From Geoalkalibacter subterraneus (GTDB lineage: Bacteria > Desulfobacterota > Desulfuromonadia > Desulfuromonadales > Geoalkalibacteraceae), in assembly GCF_000827125.1 (NCBI RefSeq), contig NZ_CP010311.1, forward strand, positions 620,001 to 684,000: a DNA stretch of 64,000 nt. Reading direction: 5' to 3'. The notes under the pieces are model-generated. The model saw nothing but the letters and a program-made list of their open reading frames with translations, did not search any database and had not been told where the DNA came from. Made by a program: the position numbers and the translations under genes. Positions 7,920-16,824 of the stretch are shown in pieces. Within the stretch, counting starts at the first letter, position 1. Each line of letters begins with the position of its first letter.

Positions 7920-9386
7920 ATGCTCAAAGGATGTGTCGGCTTTTTGGTTTTTTCAATGGTACTGCTTGCGGGAACGATTGCGCCTGCTGCCGTGGATTTC
8001 AGCGATATATCCGAAGCCGCCGGGGTGGCCGACGACGGCCTGGGCAAAGGGGTGGCTTTTGCCGATGTCGACAATGACGGTCTGGTTGATCTTTATGTCT
8101 CCAACAAAGGGGGCGCCAACCGATTGTATCTCAATCAGGGCAACGGGGTGATGATGGACGCTACGGCGCTGGCCGGCGCAGGGGTGGACCATCCCGGCCT
8201 GACCATGGGCAGCGTTTTCGGGGACATCGACAATGACGGCTGCGTTGATCTGTATCTGGCGACCGGCGGCACCTATGAAATCGAAGCCAACCGTCTTTTC
8301 AAAGGGAACTGTGACGGTACTTTCACCGACATCACCGAGCAGGCCGGGGTGGGGCTCAAGGCTTTTACCTACGGAGCTTCCATGGTCGACTTTGATAACG
8401 ACGGCTACCTCGACATTTACTGCGCCAATTACGGTGTCGGCGCAAAGAACGTGCTGTACCGTAATAACGGCGACGGCACGTTCTCCGATGTGACCGAGCA
8501 GGCCGGCGTGGGTGACCCGTCCTGGAGCTGGATGGGGATCTGGAGTGACGTGAACAATGATGGGTATTCCGATCTTTATGTGGTCAACGGCCGTTATCCG
8601 GCCGGCGAGCGCAATCGGCTCTACATGAACAACGGCGACGGCACCTTCACAGAAAATGCCCGTGCCGCCGGAGTCGATGACCCCAACTGGGGGCTGGGCG
8701 CGGCCTTTGCCGATGTGGACAACGATGGCGACTTCGACCTGTTTGTGTCTAACTATGTCGGGGGCAATCAGCTGTATCTAAACAGCGGCAATGGTACCTT
8801 TACCAAGGCTTCTGCCCATATCCGGGGCGGTCACGACGGCTGGGGAAAGGGGCCGACTTTCGGCGACATCGACCATGATGGAGATCTCGACCTCTACGAA
8901 GGGGACTGCAAACTGGCCAACCAGCTTTATCTCAATGACGGCCGGGGACTTTTTGATGACGTGGCCGGTGATCAGCCGGAGCTCAAGTGCGAAATGGTGC
9001 GTACCAAAGGGACGGCCTTTGCCGATATCGACAACGACGGTGACCTCGACCTCTATGTGATCAACTGGGGCGCGCCCAACAAGCTTTACGAAAACCACCG
9101 CAATGACAGCCGCTGGCTACAGGTCGCATTGAAAGGAACCGTATCCAACCGGCAGGCCATCGGCGCCCGTGTCAAAATTCTGGATCCGGAAACCGGTGAC
9201 TTGATCGCCGTGCGCGAACTGCGCTCCGCCACCGGTTTCTGCGCGCAGCAGCCGGCGACTGTCCATTTCGGCCTGGCGGACAGGCCTGTGGTCGACCTGG
9301 TCGTCGTTTTTCCCAGCGGCATTGAAGTCCGCCAGGAGGGGGTTGCTTCCGGCCAGCGCCTGGAGATTGACGAGCCTCGGAGATAA
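7920..9386 (+). CDS. Exported FG-GAP/VCBS-repeat protein with ASPIC/UnbV C-terminus (CRTAC1-like)
   Basis: AAGGAG stands 8 bases before the ATG at 7920; an in-frame ATG at 7914 is only 2 bases from it, so 7920 is preferred. A signal peptide ends near APAAVDF. Seven calcium-loop repeats follow, each with a D.DNDG..DLYV core (DVDNDGLVDLYV, DIDNDGCVDLYL, DFDNDGYLDIYC, DVNNDGYSDLYV, DVDNDGDFDLFV, DIDHDGDLDLYE, DIDNDGDLDLYV), interleaved with F.DITEQAGVG segments. These predict an integrin-like beta-propeller. The last 90 residues (IGARVKI, VHFGLADR, VVFPSGIEV) form an ASPIC/UnbV domain. Such proteins are extracellular or cell-surface binding proteins. It is the first gene after the 7718 promoter. 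Confidence 0.9.
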   Translation: MLKGCVGFLVFSMVLLAGTIAPAAVDFSDISEAAGVADDGLGKGVAFADVDNDGLVDLYVSNKGGANRLYLNQGNGVMMDATALAGAGVDHPGLTMGSVFGDIDNDGCVDLYLATGGTYEIEANRLFKGNCDGTFTDITEQAGVGLKAFTYGASMVDFDNDGYLDIYCANYGVGAKNVLYRNNGDGTFSDVTEQAGVGDPSWSWMGIWSDVNNDGYSDLYVVNGRYPAGERNRLYMNNGDGTFTENARAAGVDDPNWGLGAAFADVDNDGDFDLFVSNYVGGNQLYLNSGNGTFTKASAHIRGGHDGWGKGPTFGDIDHDGDLDLYEGDCKLANQLYLNDGRGLFDDVAGDQPELKCEMVRTKGTAFADIDNDGDLDLYVINWGAPNKLYENHRNDSRWLQVALKGTVSNRQAIGARVKILDPETGDLIAVRELRSATGFCAQQPATVHFGLADRPVVDLVVVFPSGIEVRQEGVASGQRLEIDEPRR

Positions 9387-9463
9387 GGCAGCCACTAAGG
9401 CACGAAGATCACTAAGGGACTGCTGTAAAATGCCTGTGCTTAATTTGCCGGACAGGCCCGTTG

Positions 9464-9500
9464 CATATCTATTAATACAAAGCATCTCTATTAATACAAA
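9464..9500. repeat. Pair of 18-bp direct repeats upstream of the 9626 gene
   Basis: CATATCTATTAATACAAA at 9464-9481 and CATCTCTATTAATACAAA at 9483-9500 differ at two positions and are 19 bases apart, roughly two helical turns. They lie between the FG-GAP gene and the second spermidine-synthase-like gene and could be a regulator binding site. No regulator is identified. Confidence 0.45.
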
Positions 9501-9561
9501 ATTTTTGGGTATCTATTCACCTCGCGGGGTCGTCACTCCCATGCTGAACAGTTACATTTTA

Positions 9562-9592
9562 AGGAAGCCGCCCTTTTGGAGCGGCTTCTTTG
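9562..9592 (+). terminator. Hairpin with short T-run (terminator or attenuator)
   Basis: GAAGCCGC (9564-9571) pairs with GCGGCTTC (9581-9588) across a 9-base loop, followed by TTTG. The stem is strong but the T-run is short. It ends only 34 bases before the ATG at 9626, which leaves no room for a promoter after it, so it may act as an attenuator or a partial terminator of the FG-GAP transcript. Confidence 0.55.
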
Positions 9593-9625
9593 TTACCGGC
9601 ACATTTCTGGCACTGCCTGGATTCC

Positions 9626-12064
9626 ATGGATAGTTCTGCAAACCTCGATCGCCGCACCTGCTGGGGGATGTTTCTGCTGTGCATGGCCGTGCTGATGTAC
9701 GAGCTGCTGCTGACGCGCATCTTCAGCGTGCTGATGTGGTACCATTTTGCGTCCATGGCCATCTCCCTTGCCCTGTTCGGGCTTGGGGCGGCGGCCTTGA
9801 CCGTGGCCCTTGCGCCGGGGTGGTTTCCTCCCGGCCGCACGGCGTCGCTGGCCGCCCGCTGCGCTGCATTGTTCTCGCTGGCGATAACGCTTTTTTTCGG
9901 GATCTTCGTTGCCTTTCGCCTTTGGCCGCGTTTCGGCTACACCGTTCTCTCCTTTTTCCATCAACCCTATTATCAGCCCTTTCAACAGGGACACACGGCT
10001 GGTATTGACGGCACGATGCTGCTGGCTCTTGCGGGGCTCTACCTGCTGACAGCGCTGCCTTTCTACTTTGCCGGCCTGTCGGTGACCCTGCTGCTGTCAC
10101 GCCATCTCAAAGGGATCAATCGCCTTTACTGCTGGGATCTGCTGGGAGCCGGCGCCGGCTGCCTGGTCATCATTATCCTGCTCAAGGCCGTTGGGGCGAT
10201 CACGGCGTTGCCCGTTCTGGCAATCGTGGGGGCGGTGGCGGCGCTGCTGTGGCTGCCCCATGGCGAGGCGCGAGCTGTGCGGTGGGGCGTTGCGTTTCTG
10301 CTGCTGGTGCCGGCGCTGCTGGGAGTGGGCAATTACGTGTTCGATTTTGCCGGCATCCGGTTCGCCCGCGGCCGCTATGAGCCCAACATGCAGTGGCACG
10401 CCTGGAATTCCTTCTCCCGCGTGGCGGTCTATCCTTCGCAGGGTCAGGAGATGGAGCGCGCCTGGGGACTGTCGCGCACCTACCGGGGGCCGATCCCGGA
10501 GCAGCTCGGCATGGTGGTTGACGACACCGGCTACACCAGCATGTTTCGCCGCGACGATGGGCGGTTCCGGGAGTTTTTCCGCTCCAATGTCATTGGTCTG
10601 GCCTATGCGCTGCGGCCTGAGGCCGAGGCTCTGGTGATCGGTCCCGGCGGCGGCAAGGACGTGCTGGTGGCCCTGGCGCGGGATGCCAACCGGGTCACGG
10701 CGGTGGAGGTCAATCCGCTGATTGTCGAAGCCGTCAATGAGCGTTTCGGCTCGTTTACCGGCGCGCTCTATCGCGACCCCCGGGTGCAGATGGTGGTCGA
10801 CGAGGGGCGCAGCTTTATCCGCCGCACCAGCCATCGCTACGATGTGATTCAGGCCAGCGCCGTTTTCGGGCGCATGGCCCCGGCGGCCGGGGCGTTCACC
10901 CTTTCGGAGAACAACCTTTATACCGTGGAGGCGTTCCGTGATTACTGGCAGCGCCTGACGGATGAAGGGATTCTGACCATCTCGCGCTTCATCTTCGAGC
11001 GTGAAACCCTGCGGCTGGCCTCCCTCGGGCTGGAGCTTCTCTCGCGGCAAGCCGTGGCCGATCCCGCTGCGCACATGGTGGTCATCAAGGAGCGGGGCTT
11101 GGCCAACTTCATGCTAAAGCGCACCCCCTTCACGGAGCAGGAACTCGCGCGTCTGCGCCAGTTGTCGCGGCAGTTGGAGTTCGACATCGTCTATATGCCG
11201 GATCGCCGCGACGGCGACAGCGTTTTTCACGCCCTCATCGCCAGCGGCGGCAGTGATGCCTTCCACGCTGAATTTCCTTTCGACATCCGCCCGGTGGACG
11301 ATGATCGGCCCTTCTTCTATTACATGCTCAAGCCCGCTGATTTCCTGGATCTGTTTTCTTTCGCGCCCGACAGCCCCTTTGAGGATCGGGCCATATTGAC
11401 ACTGCGCAATCTGCTGATCGTCGTGACGGTCGCGGTCGGCGTGGTGCTGATCGCGCCTCTTCTGGTCTGGCGCCGCAGCGAGCTGTCAAAGGCCGGCACC
11501 CTGAGGCGGCTGCTCTATTTTGCCTGCCTGGGGTTGGGATTCATGCTGATTGAGATCGGCCTGCTGCGACGATTTACCGTCTTTCTCGGCCACCCGATTC
11601 ATGCACTGGCGGTGGTGCTTTTTTCTCTGCTGATTTCCGCGGGGTTTGGCTCGCTGGCTGCTGCCCGCTTCCCGACCCAGCGGCTGCAGCGCCATCTGGC
11701 CGGTCTTCTCTCGGCACTGGTTTTGCTTTTTATCCTCTATATTGTGGCTCTGCCACCGATTATGACCCACACCCTGGCTCTCGCTCTGCCGCTGCGCATC
11801 CTCATCGTTGTGGTGCTGTTGGCGCCACTGGGTTTCGTGATGGGGATGCCGCTGCCGCTGGGAATGCGGCTGTTTCATCGAGACAGCGAGACGGTGGCCT
11901 GGAGCTGGGGGATCAACAGCGCCACCAGTGTCTTCGGCGCTATTTTCGCGGCCGTGCTGGCAATGAATGTCGGCTTCACCTGGACGCTGCTGGCCGGTGT
12001 AGCCATCTATCTGACGGCGTTGGGCGCGGTAGCTCTCCGCGGGACCAAGGAGAATCACCCTTGA
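9626..12064 (+). CDS. Membrane-embedded spermidine-synthase-like protein, full length
   Basis: The ATG at 9626 gives 812 residues. An N-terminal bundle of about seven helices begins with CMAVLMYELLLTRIFSVLMW; a soluble Rossmann domain spans about residues 260-540, and a C-terminal bundle of about six helices follows (FACLGLGFMLIEIGLLRRFT; MGMPLPLGMRLF). The soluble part has the S-adenosyl-type nucleotide motif LVIGPGGGKDVLVAL and the acidic loop VTAVEVNP, then VDEGRSFI. Where true spermidine synthases carry the catalytic aspartates after YDVI, this protein reads YDVIQASAVFGR, so the canonical aminopropyl-transfer residues are missing. It may be a methyltransferase-like or binding protein. Its stop overlaps the next start. 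Confidence 0.85.
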   Translation: MDSSANLDRRTCWGMFLLCMAVLMYELLLTRIFSVLMWYHFASMAISLALFGLGAAALTVALAPGWFPPGRTASLAARCAALFSLAITLFFGIFVAFRLWPRFGYTVLSFFHQPYYQPFQQGHTAGIDGTMLLALAGLYLLTALPFYFAGLSVTLLLSRHLKGINRLYCWDLLGAGAGCLVIIILLKAVGAITALPVLAIVGAVAALLWLPHGEARAVRWGVAFLLLVPALLGVGNYVFDFAGIRFARGRYEPNMQWHAWNSFSRVAVYPSQGQEMERAWGLSRTYRGPIPEQLGMVVDDTGYTSMFRRDDGRFREFFRSNVIGLAYALRPEAEALVIGPGGGKDVLVALARDANRVTAVEVNPLIVEAVNERFGSFTGALYRDPRVQMVVDEGRSFIRRTSHRYDVIQASAVFGRMAPAAGAFTLSENNLYTVEAFRDYWQRLTDEGILTISRFIFERETLRLASLGLELLSRQAVADPAAHMVVIKERGLANFMLKRTPFTEQELARLRQLSRQLEFDIVYMPDRRDGDSVFHALIASGGSDAFHAEFPFDIRPVDDDRPFFYYMLKPADFLDLFSFAPDSPFEDRAILTLRNLLIVVTVAVGVVLIAPLLVWRRSELSKAGTLRRLLYFACLGLGFMLIEIGLLRRFTVFLGHPIHALAVVLFSLLISAGFGSLAAARFPTQRLQRHLAGLLSALVLLFILYIVALPPIMTHTLALALPLRILIVVVLLAPLGFVMGMPLPLGMRLFHRDSETVAWSWGINSATSVFGAIFAAVLAMNVGFTWTLLAGVAIYLTALGAVALRGTKENHP

Positions 12065-13128
12065 AGAGATGGTTTTTTCTGAGTCTGCTGCTGTTCTGCC
12101 TGCCGGGGTGCACGCCCTCGGGAGAGACAGGTGTGGCAGGACGGCTTTTGATCGAGGACCAGCCGGCTGCGGGAGCGACCCTCGAGGTCTACCTCAAGGA
12201 TGAACAGGATCGCAGCACCGCACCCTTCGCCGTGGCGACTGCGGACGACGGCGGACGCTACCGTCTTGATCTGCCGCCGGGGCGCTATTTTCTGATCGGC
12301 CGCAAACGCACCCATGAGGGTTCGGGTCCCGCCCGCATGTATATGGCCTCCTATCCCGGCAACCCGGTCAAGGTCCGGGACGGCCGCCTGCAGGTGCCGG
12401 CTTTCTCCCTGGTTGAAATGGGGCGCGGCCGGGCCCTGGTGCCCGATCCCGCGACCGGTGTCGAAGGGCGGGTGGTTGCAAATGGAGAACCCGTCAGCGA
12501 AGTTTATGTCTACATCTACACCGAAGATGCCACGGACCTGATGGGGCCTTCCTACAGTGAAGCGGTCCGAACTGATGAGAAGGGCTTTTATCGAGTGGAC
12601 CTTCCTGCGGGGCGTTATTTTGTCGCCGCGCGCAAGCGGCTCGATGGCGGCCGCCTGGGAGAGCCAGCGCCCGGCGACCTCAACGGAATTTTCCCCAATA
12701 ACCCGGTGGAGGTGATCCAGGGGCGCTACGCTTCTCTTGCGGACCTGCCTCTGGCGCCGGTCGATCTTGGCACCCGCAGCGACCGTCGATCCACAGGCAA
12801 ATTCAAGCCGACCGGAACCGCCCTGAGGGGGCGGATCGTGGATGAAGCGGGCCGCCCCGCGGCCGGTATCTACCTGTTCGCCTACAGCGACAGCCGCATG
12901 ACAGGCAAGCCGTCGCACATTTCGGAGGCGACCGGGGATGACGGGCGTTTCGTGCTGCACCTCTCCGACGGAGGCGCCTGGTTTGTGGGGGCGCGCAGCG
13001 CCTTCGGCGGGCCGCTGGAGCCGGGCGAGCGGGTCGGCACCTATGGCGGGCGCTCTGACCATGGAGTCAACGTGAAACGGGGCGAACGTCTCGACCTGGG
13101 AGAGATCCAGGTCAAGGAGGTCTGGTGA
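12061..13128 (+). CDS. Three-domain carboxypeptidase-regulatory-like lipoprotein (module 1, gene a)
   Basis: The start is TTG at 12061, overlapping the preceding TGA by one TTGA quartet and preceded by AAGGAG. The 355 residues carry a lipobox LPGC (about residue 17) and three beta-sandwich domains of about 105 residues: GVAGRLLIEDQPAAGATLEVY, GVEGRVVANGEPVSEVYVYIY and ALRGRIVDEAGRPAAGIYLF (first 20 residues of each shown or fewer). Each has a D.GRY.LDLPPGRYF..ARK signature and a later N-P-V-x-V strand. Homologues with the same three domains lie at 14439, 16821 and 29066. It forms a pair with the beta-helix gene that follows. Confidence 0.85.
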   Translation: MKRWFFLSLLLFCLPGCTPSGETGVAGRLLIEDQPAAGATLEVYLKDEQDRSTAPFAVATADDGGRYRLDLPPGRYFLIGRKRTHEGSGPARMYMASYPGNPVKVRDGRLQVPAFSLVEMGRGRALVPDPATGVEGRVVANGEPVSEVYVYIYTEDATDLMGPSYSEAVRTDEKGFYRVDLPAGRYFVAARKRLDGGRLGEPAPGDLNGIFPNNPVEVIQGRYASLADLPLAPVDLGTRSDRRSTGKFKPTGTALRGRIVDEAGRPAAGIYLFAYSDSRMTGKPSHISEATGDDGRFVLHLSDGGAWFVGARSAFGGPLEPGERVGTYGGRSDHGVNVKRGERLDLGEIQVKEVW

Positions 13129-14309
13129 GATTCTACCGAGGTATTCCTGCCCTTCTGATGCTGCTGTTTGTCATTATCCGGCCGGTGGCAGCGCAGACCA
13201 TTTCTGAGGATACCCACTGGCAGGGACAGCTCTCTTTTGCAGAAACGGTGCGGGTGCAGGCCGGGGTGACGTTGACCGTTGAACCGGGTGCCGAAGTCAG
13301 TTTTGAGGCGGGCGCGCTCGATGTGGCGGGAACCCTGCAGGCGCGCGACGCCCGTTTTTACGGGGAAGGATGGCAGGGGATCATCCTGCGCGGCGGAGCG
13401 GACCTTCTGGAGCGGTGCGTCATCAGCGGCGCCGCGACCGGCGTGCAGGTAATGGGCGGCGCTCCGCGCCTGATCGATGTGAAGGTCGAGGGCGGCACCA
13501 CCGGCATCGAACTGCGCCGGCGCAGCCAGGCACAACTGAGCGGCTGCACGGTACGCAACCAGGCCGAAGTGGGGTTGTTCGCAAAAGATGAGTCCGCCCC
13601 GCGCGTAGAACGCTGCCTCTTCGAGAAAAACGGGCGCTTCGGAGTCTACCTGCACCGCAGCGCCCCTGAATTGTTTAGCGACAACCGCCTGGTTGACAAT
13701 CCCGTCGGGCTGATGGTGGCCTGGTACGGCACCGACCCGGAGATCCGCAAAAACGAGTTTGAACAAAACGGCATTGCCATCAAGGTGGACCGTGCCGCGC
13801 GCCCCCTGGTGACGGGCAACCGCATCCATGGCAACGAAACCGGCCTGCTGCTGTCCCGCCGCGCCGATGCACGGGTGCGCCGCAACCTCGTTCGCGACAA
13901 TCGCATCGGCATCCAGGTGGAATATTCCTCCTACCCGGTCATCCGGGAGAACGATCTGGCCGGCAACGGCATGGCGCTGGTTCTCCATCACCAGTCCTCG
14001 GCCTGGGAGAAAGCCAACGGCGAAGCCATGCGCAATACGCAGAGTTCTGCCCGCGGCCCCTTCAACCGCAACGCTTCCGGCGGAAAAGAAGCCGCCCCGC
14101 CACCGGCGGTTCTGACCGGCACAGTGGATGCGCGTCGCAACTGGTGGGGTGAAGATGCAACCGCGCAACTGCAGGTCAACCAGGGGCGGGGCAACCAGGT
14201 TTTTATTCACGACAGCCGTGACGAGCCGTTTTTCGAGGACGGCGGGGTCAATTATCCGCTGGATCGGGTGGAGTTTGCGCCCTGGCTTGAGGAGCCGGTT
14301 TTTCCTTGA
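13125..14309 (+). CDS. Exported right-handed beta-helix protein (module 1, gene b)
   Basis: The GTG start at 13125 overlaps the preceding stop (GTGA). A signal peptide ends at PVAAQTI. The entry strand VTLTVEPGAEVSFE is the usual cap of parallel beta-helix proteins, followed by about a dozen rungs of the NosD/PbH1 kind (GIELRRRSQAQLSGCTVRNQ; NRLVDNPVGLMVAWYGTDPE; RNLVRDNRIGIQVEYSSYP). It closes with the motif RRNWWG and EFAPWLEEP, shared with the beta-helix proteins at 15448 and 17911. Such folds bind polysaccharides or act as surface scaffolds; no lyase catalytic residues are obvious. Confidence 0.85.
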   Translation: MRFYRGIPALLMLLFVIIRPVAAQTISEDTHWQGQLSFAETVRVQAGVTLTVEPGAEVSFEAGALDVAGTLQARDARFYGEGWQGIILRGGADLLERCVISGAATGVQVMGGAPRLIDVKVEGGTTGIELRRRSQAQLSGCTVRNQAEVGLFAKDESAPRVERCLFEKNGRFGVYLHRSAPELFSDNRLVDNPVGLMVAWYGTDPEIRKNEFEQNGIAIKVDRAARPLVTGNRIHGNETGLLLSRRADARVRRNLVRDNRIGIQVEYSSYPVIRENDLAGNGMALVLHHQSSAWEKANGEAMRNTQSSARGPFNRNASGGKEAAPPPAVLTGTVDARRNWWGEDATAQLQVNQGRGNQVFIHDSRDEPFFEDGGVNYPLDRVEFAPWLEEPVFP

Positions 14310-14320
14310 AAATAATAATT

Positions 14321-14427
14321 TTGAACCACAGAGGGCACAGAGGACACAGAGAAAAATCCGAGAAATAATCTTTTTTGGTTTTAGATCCCTTCCTCTATGG
14401 TTTCCTCTGTGTTCTCTGTGGTGAAAG
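14321..14427. repeat. Inverted repeat of the ACCACAGAGGGCACAGAG family
   Basis: The left arm TTGAACCACAGAGGGCACAG starts at about 14321; the right arm CCTCTGTGTTCTCTGTGGTG ends at about 14423. It fills the gap between modules 1 and 2 and supplies the ribosome-binding site region of the next gene. A second copy lies at 51997-52125. Confidence 0.75.
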
Positions 14428-14438
14428 GATTTGGCTTT

Positions 14439-15467
14439 GTGAACAAAATTCTTATCTTTCTGTTGTTGTCTGTTGCGCCGGTGTTCGCTTTTGCCGCCTC
14501 AGGCATCGAGGGTCGGGTCGCCTGGCGGGGGCAGTTGGTGGAGGGGGTGCGGGTGCATGCCTACCGGTCGATTGCCGATATTGCCACCGGGGGTGAGGTG
14601 GCCGTTTCACCGCCGGTGGATGTGGATGGCACCTACCGCCTGGAACTGCCGCCGGGAAATTATTATCTGGTGGCGCGTGATTTTGAAGGGGAACCGCGGG
14701 AAGGCGGCTATTTCTGCTATTACAGCGGTGCGCCGGTGCGGGTGGAAAACGAGTCTTTCAGCCAGGTCGGCTTCAACCTGGTTCGTATTCCGGAACAGGT
14801 TGACGTGGAGCCGGGCGGCAGCAGCGGCATCGAGGGGGAGATTACCTTTCAGGATGAGTTGCTCGAGCGTTGTTATCTCTATGTCTACACCGACCCCGAA
14901 CGCGGTTTCAAGGGCCCGGGCTACGTCATTGCGCCGGTGGAGAAGGGGCGCTTCCGGCTGCGGCTGCCGCCCGGCGAATACTGGATCCTGGCCCGCAAGC
15001 GCGCGGCTGGAGGGCGGTTCGGCCCCATCGAGATCGGCGACTATTTCAACTTCTACTATGGCAACCCGGTGCGGGTCGGCGAGGGGGAGATGCACCCCGT
15101 TCATATCGAAACAGTGACGCGGCTCGATATGCTGGAGAAAGGAGACTCTCCCTTTCGCGGGGTGTCGGGGCGGATTCTCGACAGTGAAGGGCGTCCCGTT
15201 TCCGGAGTGCGCGTGTTTGCCTACCAGGATCCGGCCATGACGGGGACTCCGGCGGCCATGTCGTCGCCCAGCGGCGAAGACGGCCTCTATCGGCTTCCGC
15301 TTTCCGCACAAGGTCCCTGGTATTTTCTGGCCCGTGAAAGCCTTGGCGGTCCGGCGGGCCCTGACGAGCTGCAGGGCCGCTATCAGGGCGGCGCCGGTTC
15401 CGGTTTAAATCTTTCTTCGGAGAATCCCTCTCTCGAGGTTGACATTCATGTCCGAAGCTCTATGTAG
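14439..15467 (+). CDS. Three-domain carboxypeptidase-regulatory-like exported protein (module 2, gene a)
   Basis: The GTG at 14439, preceded by AAAGGA, places a clean signal peptide (VNKILIFLLLSVAPVFAFAA) at the N-terminus; the longer frame from 14397 only translates repeat DNA. Three beta-sandwich domains follow: GIEGRVAWRGQLVEGVRVHA, GIEGEITFQDELLERCYLYV and GVSGRILDSEGRPVSGVRVF. The diagnostic LPPGNYYLVARD, LPPGEYWILARKRA and WYFLARESLGG segments match the sister proteins. There is no lipobox, unlike the module 1 copy. It overlaps the next gene by 20 bases. The role is probably structural at the cell surface (inference). Confidence 0.85.
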   Translation: MNKILIFLLLSVAPVFAFAASGIEGRVAWRGQLVEGVRVHAYRSIADIATGGEVAVSPPVDVDGTYRLELPPGNYYLVARDFEGEPREGGYFCYYSGAPVRVENESFSQVGFNLVRIPEQVDVEPGGSSGIEGEITFQDELLERCYLYVYTDPERGFKGPGYVIAPVEKGRFRLRLPPGEYWILARKRAAGGRFGPIEIGDYFNFYYGNPVRVGEGEMHPVHIETVTRLDMLEKGDSPFRGVSGRILDSEGRPVSGVRVFAYQDPAMTGTPAAMSSPSGEDGLYRLPLSAQGPWYFLARESLGGPAGPDELQGRYQGGAGSGLNLSSENPSLEVDIHVRSSM

Positions 15468-16824
15468 GCCGCTTTTCTGGGTGGCGGCAATTTTTCTGCT
15501 GTGGGGCTCTCCTGCCCTGGCACAGGAGTTCGGCGGCCGGCTTGAAAACGGGAGCCGCTGGCAGGGAACGGTTCGCCTGACCGGCAGTGTCGAGATTCCG
15601 CCGGGGGTGACTCTTGAGATTGCTCCCGGCACTGAAGTGCAGGTGGAGCGCCCGGATTACCGAATTCTGGTGCGCGGCCGGCTGCGGGTCAAAGGGACTA
15701 CCGAGGAACCTGTTATTTTTTCAACGCCTGCGCAATGGCAGGGCATTGAATTCATGGAGCCGGAGGGACACAGTCACATTGATTTCGCCCGCTTCGAGGG
15801 CGGAGCGGTGTTTGTGAGCGGTTTTGCCGCACGCCTGACTATGCGGGGCACTGAGTTCCGGGGGGCGGGGACCGCCGTCAACCTGGTGCGCGAGTGTGTG
15901 CTGCGGGTGGAGGAGAGCTTTTTCTCCGGCAGCGAGGTCGGCATTGGGATGCAGATGAAATCCCGCGCCGAAATCATCGACAGTCGCTTTGAAAAGCATG
16001 GCGTCAGCGCCATTGTTTCTTCCCACGGCAGCCGTGGCAGCGTCACCGGCAACGTATTCAGCAGCAACGAACAGGCGATCGGCATTCAGGGGAAATTCCC
16101 AGGCGACATCAGAGATAACCATTTTCGCGACAACCGGGTCGGGATTTTCTGCAATCAGAGCCAGAACACGCCGGAGATTTCCGCCAACCGGTTCGAGGAC
16201 CATGAAAATGCCCTGGTCAACCTTTCTTTCTCTTATCCGGTTGTACAGCGTAATACCTTCATCGCCAACCAGACCGCCATGCGCAACGATCAGTTCGGGT
16301 CGGCCGGCGTGTTTCACAATCTCTTTGCCGGCAACGGCACGGCGGTTCACAATAATCGCAAGTCCAATCCCGAGCTGGAGAAAAATATTTTCCGCGAAAA
16401 CAAGCTGGCTTTGTTCTGCGATTACTCGTCCTATCCTCGGGTGAAAAACAACAACTTTATCGGCAATGAGATGGCGGTGAAGCTGGGCACCTATCAGAGC
16501 GCTGATTTCGAAGGGCGCGAAGGTTCGCGGGGGCTTGTCATGCAGCAGGCGCAGCAGCGTCGCAGCCGTAATCCGCTGTTGGATCAGGCGCCGGATTCAT
16601 TCAGCGACAGAGTGGATGTGAGCGGCAACTGGTGGGGCGACAGGACATCAATCCTGGAAGATGCGGGTGAGGACGGCAACCTGGAGTTCTTCCATGACCG
16701 GCATGACCAGCCGAAGGTGCGCTACGAAGGGTGGGGGGAGGAGGAGTTTACTCTCGACCGGGTCGTTTTCGCGCCCTGGCTTGAAGCCCCGGTGGCCGAC
16801 GCGGGGCCGGAGGTGAAGCAATGA
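15448..16824 (+). CDS. Exported right-handed beta-helix protein (module 2, gene b)
   Basis: The ATG at 15448 has GAGG about 7 bases upstream and lies inside the end of the previous gene. A signal peptide ends at SPALAQEF. The N-terminal cap VTLEIAPGTEVQVE and an early RGRLRVKGTTEEPVIFST strand precede about twelve parallel beta-helix rungs (SRFEKHGVSAIVSSHGSRGS; NHFRDNRVGIFCNQSQNTPE; NIFRENKLALFCDYSSYPRV). The C-terminus has SGNWWGDR and FAPWLEAP, the same closing motifs as in module 1. At about 458 residues it is the longest of the three. Confidence 0.85.
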   Translation: MSEALCRPLFWVAAIFLLWGSPALAQEFGGRLENGSRWQGTVRLTGSVEIPPGVTLEIAPGTEVQVERPDYRILVRGRLRVKGTTEEPVIFSTPAQWQGIEFMEPEGHSHIDFARFEGGAVFVSGFAARLTMRGTEFRGAGTAVNLVRECVLRVEESFFSGSEVGIGMQMKSRAEIIDSRFEKHGVSAIVSSHGSRGSVTGNVFSSNEQAIGIQGKFPGDIRDNHFRDNRVGIFCNQSQNTPEISANRFEDHENALVNLSFSYPVVQRNTFIANQTAMRNDQFGSAGVFHNLFAGNGTAVHNNRKSNPELEKNIFRENKLALFCDYSSYPRVKNNNFIGNEMAVKLGTYQSADFEGREGSRGLVMQQAQQRRSRNPLLDQAPDSFSDRVDVSGNWWGDRTSILEDAGEDGNLEFFHDRHDQPKVRYEGWGEEEFTLDRVVFAPWLEAPVADAGPEVKQ

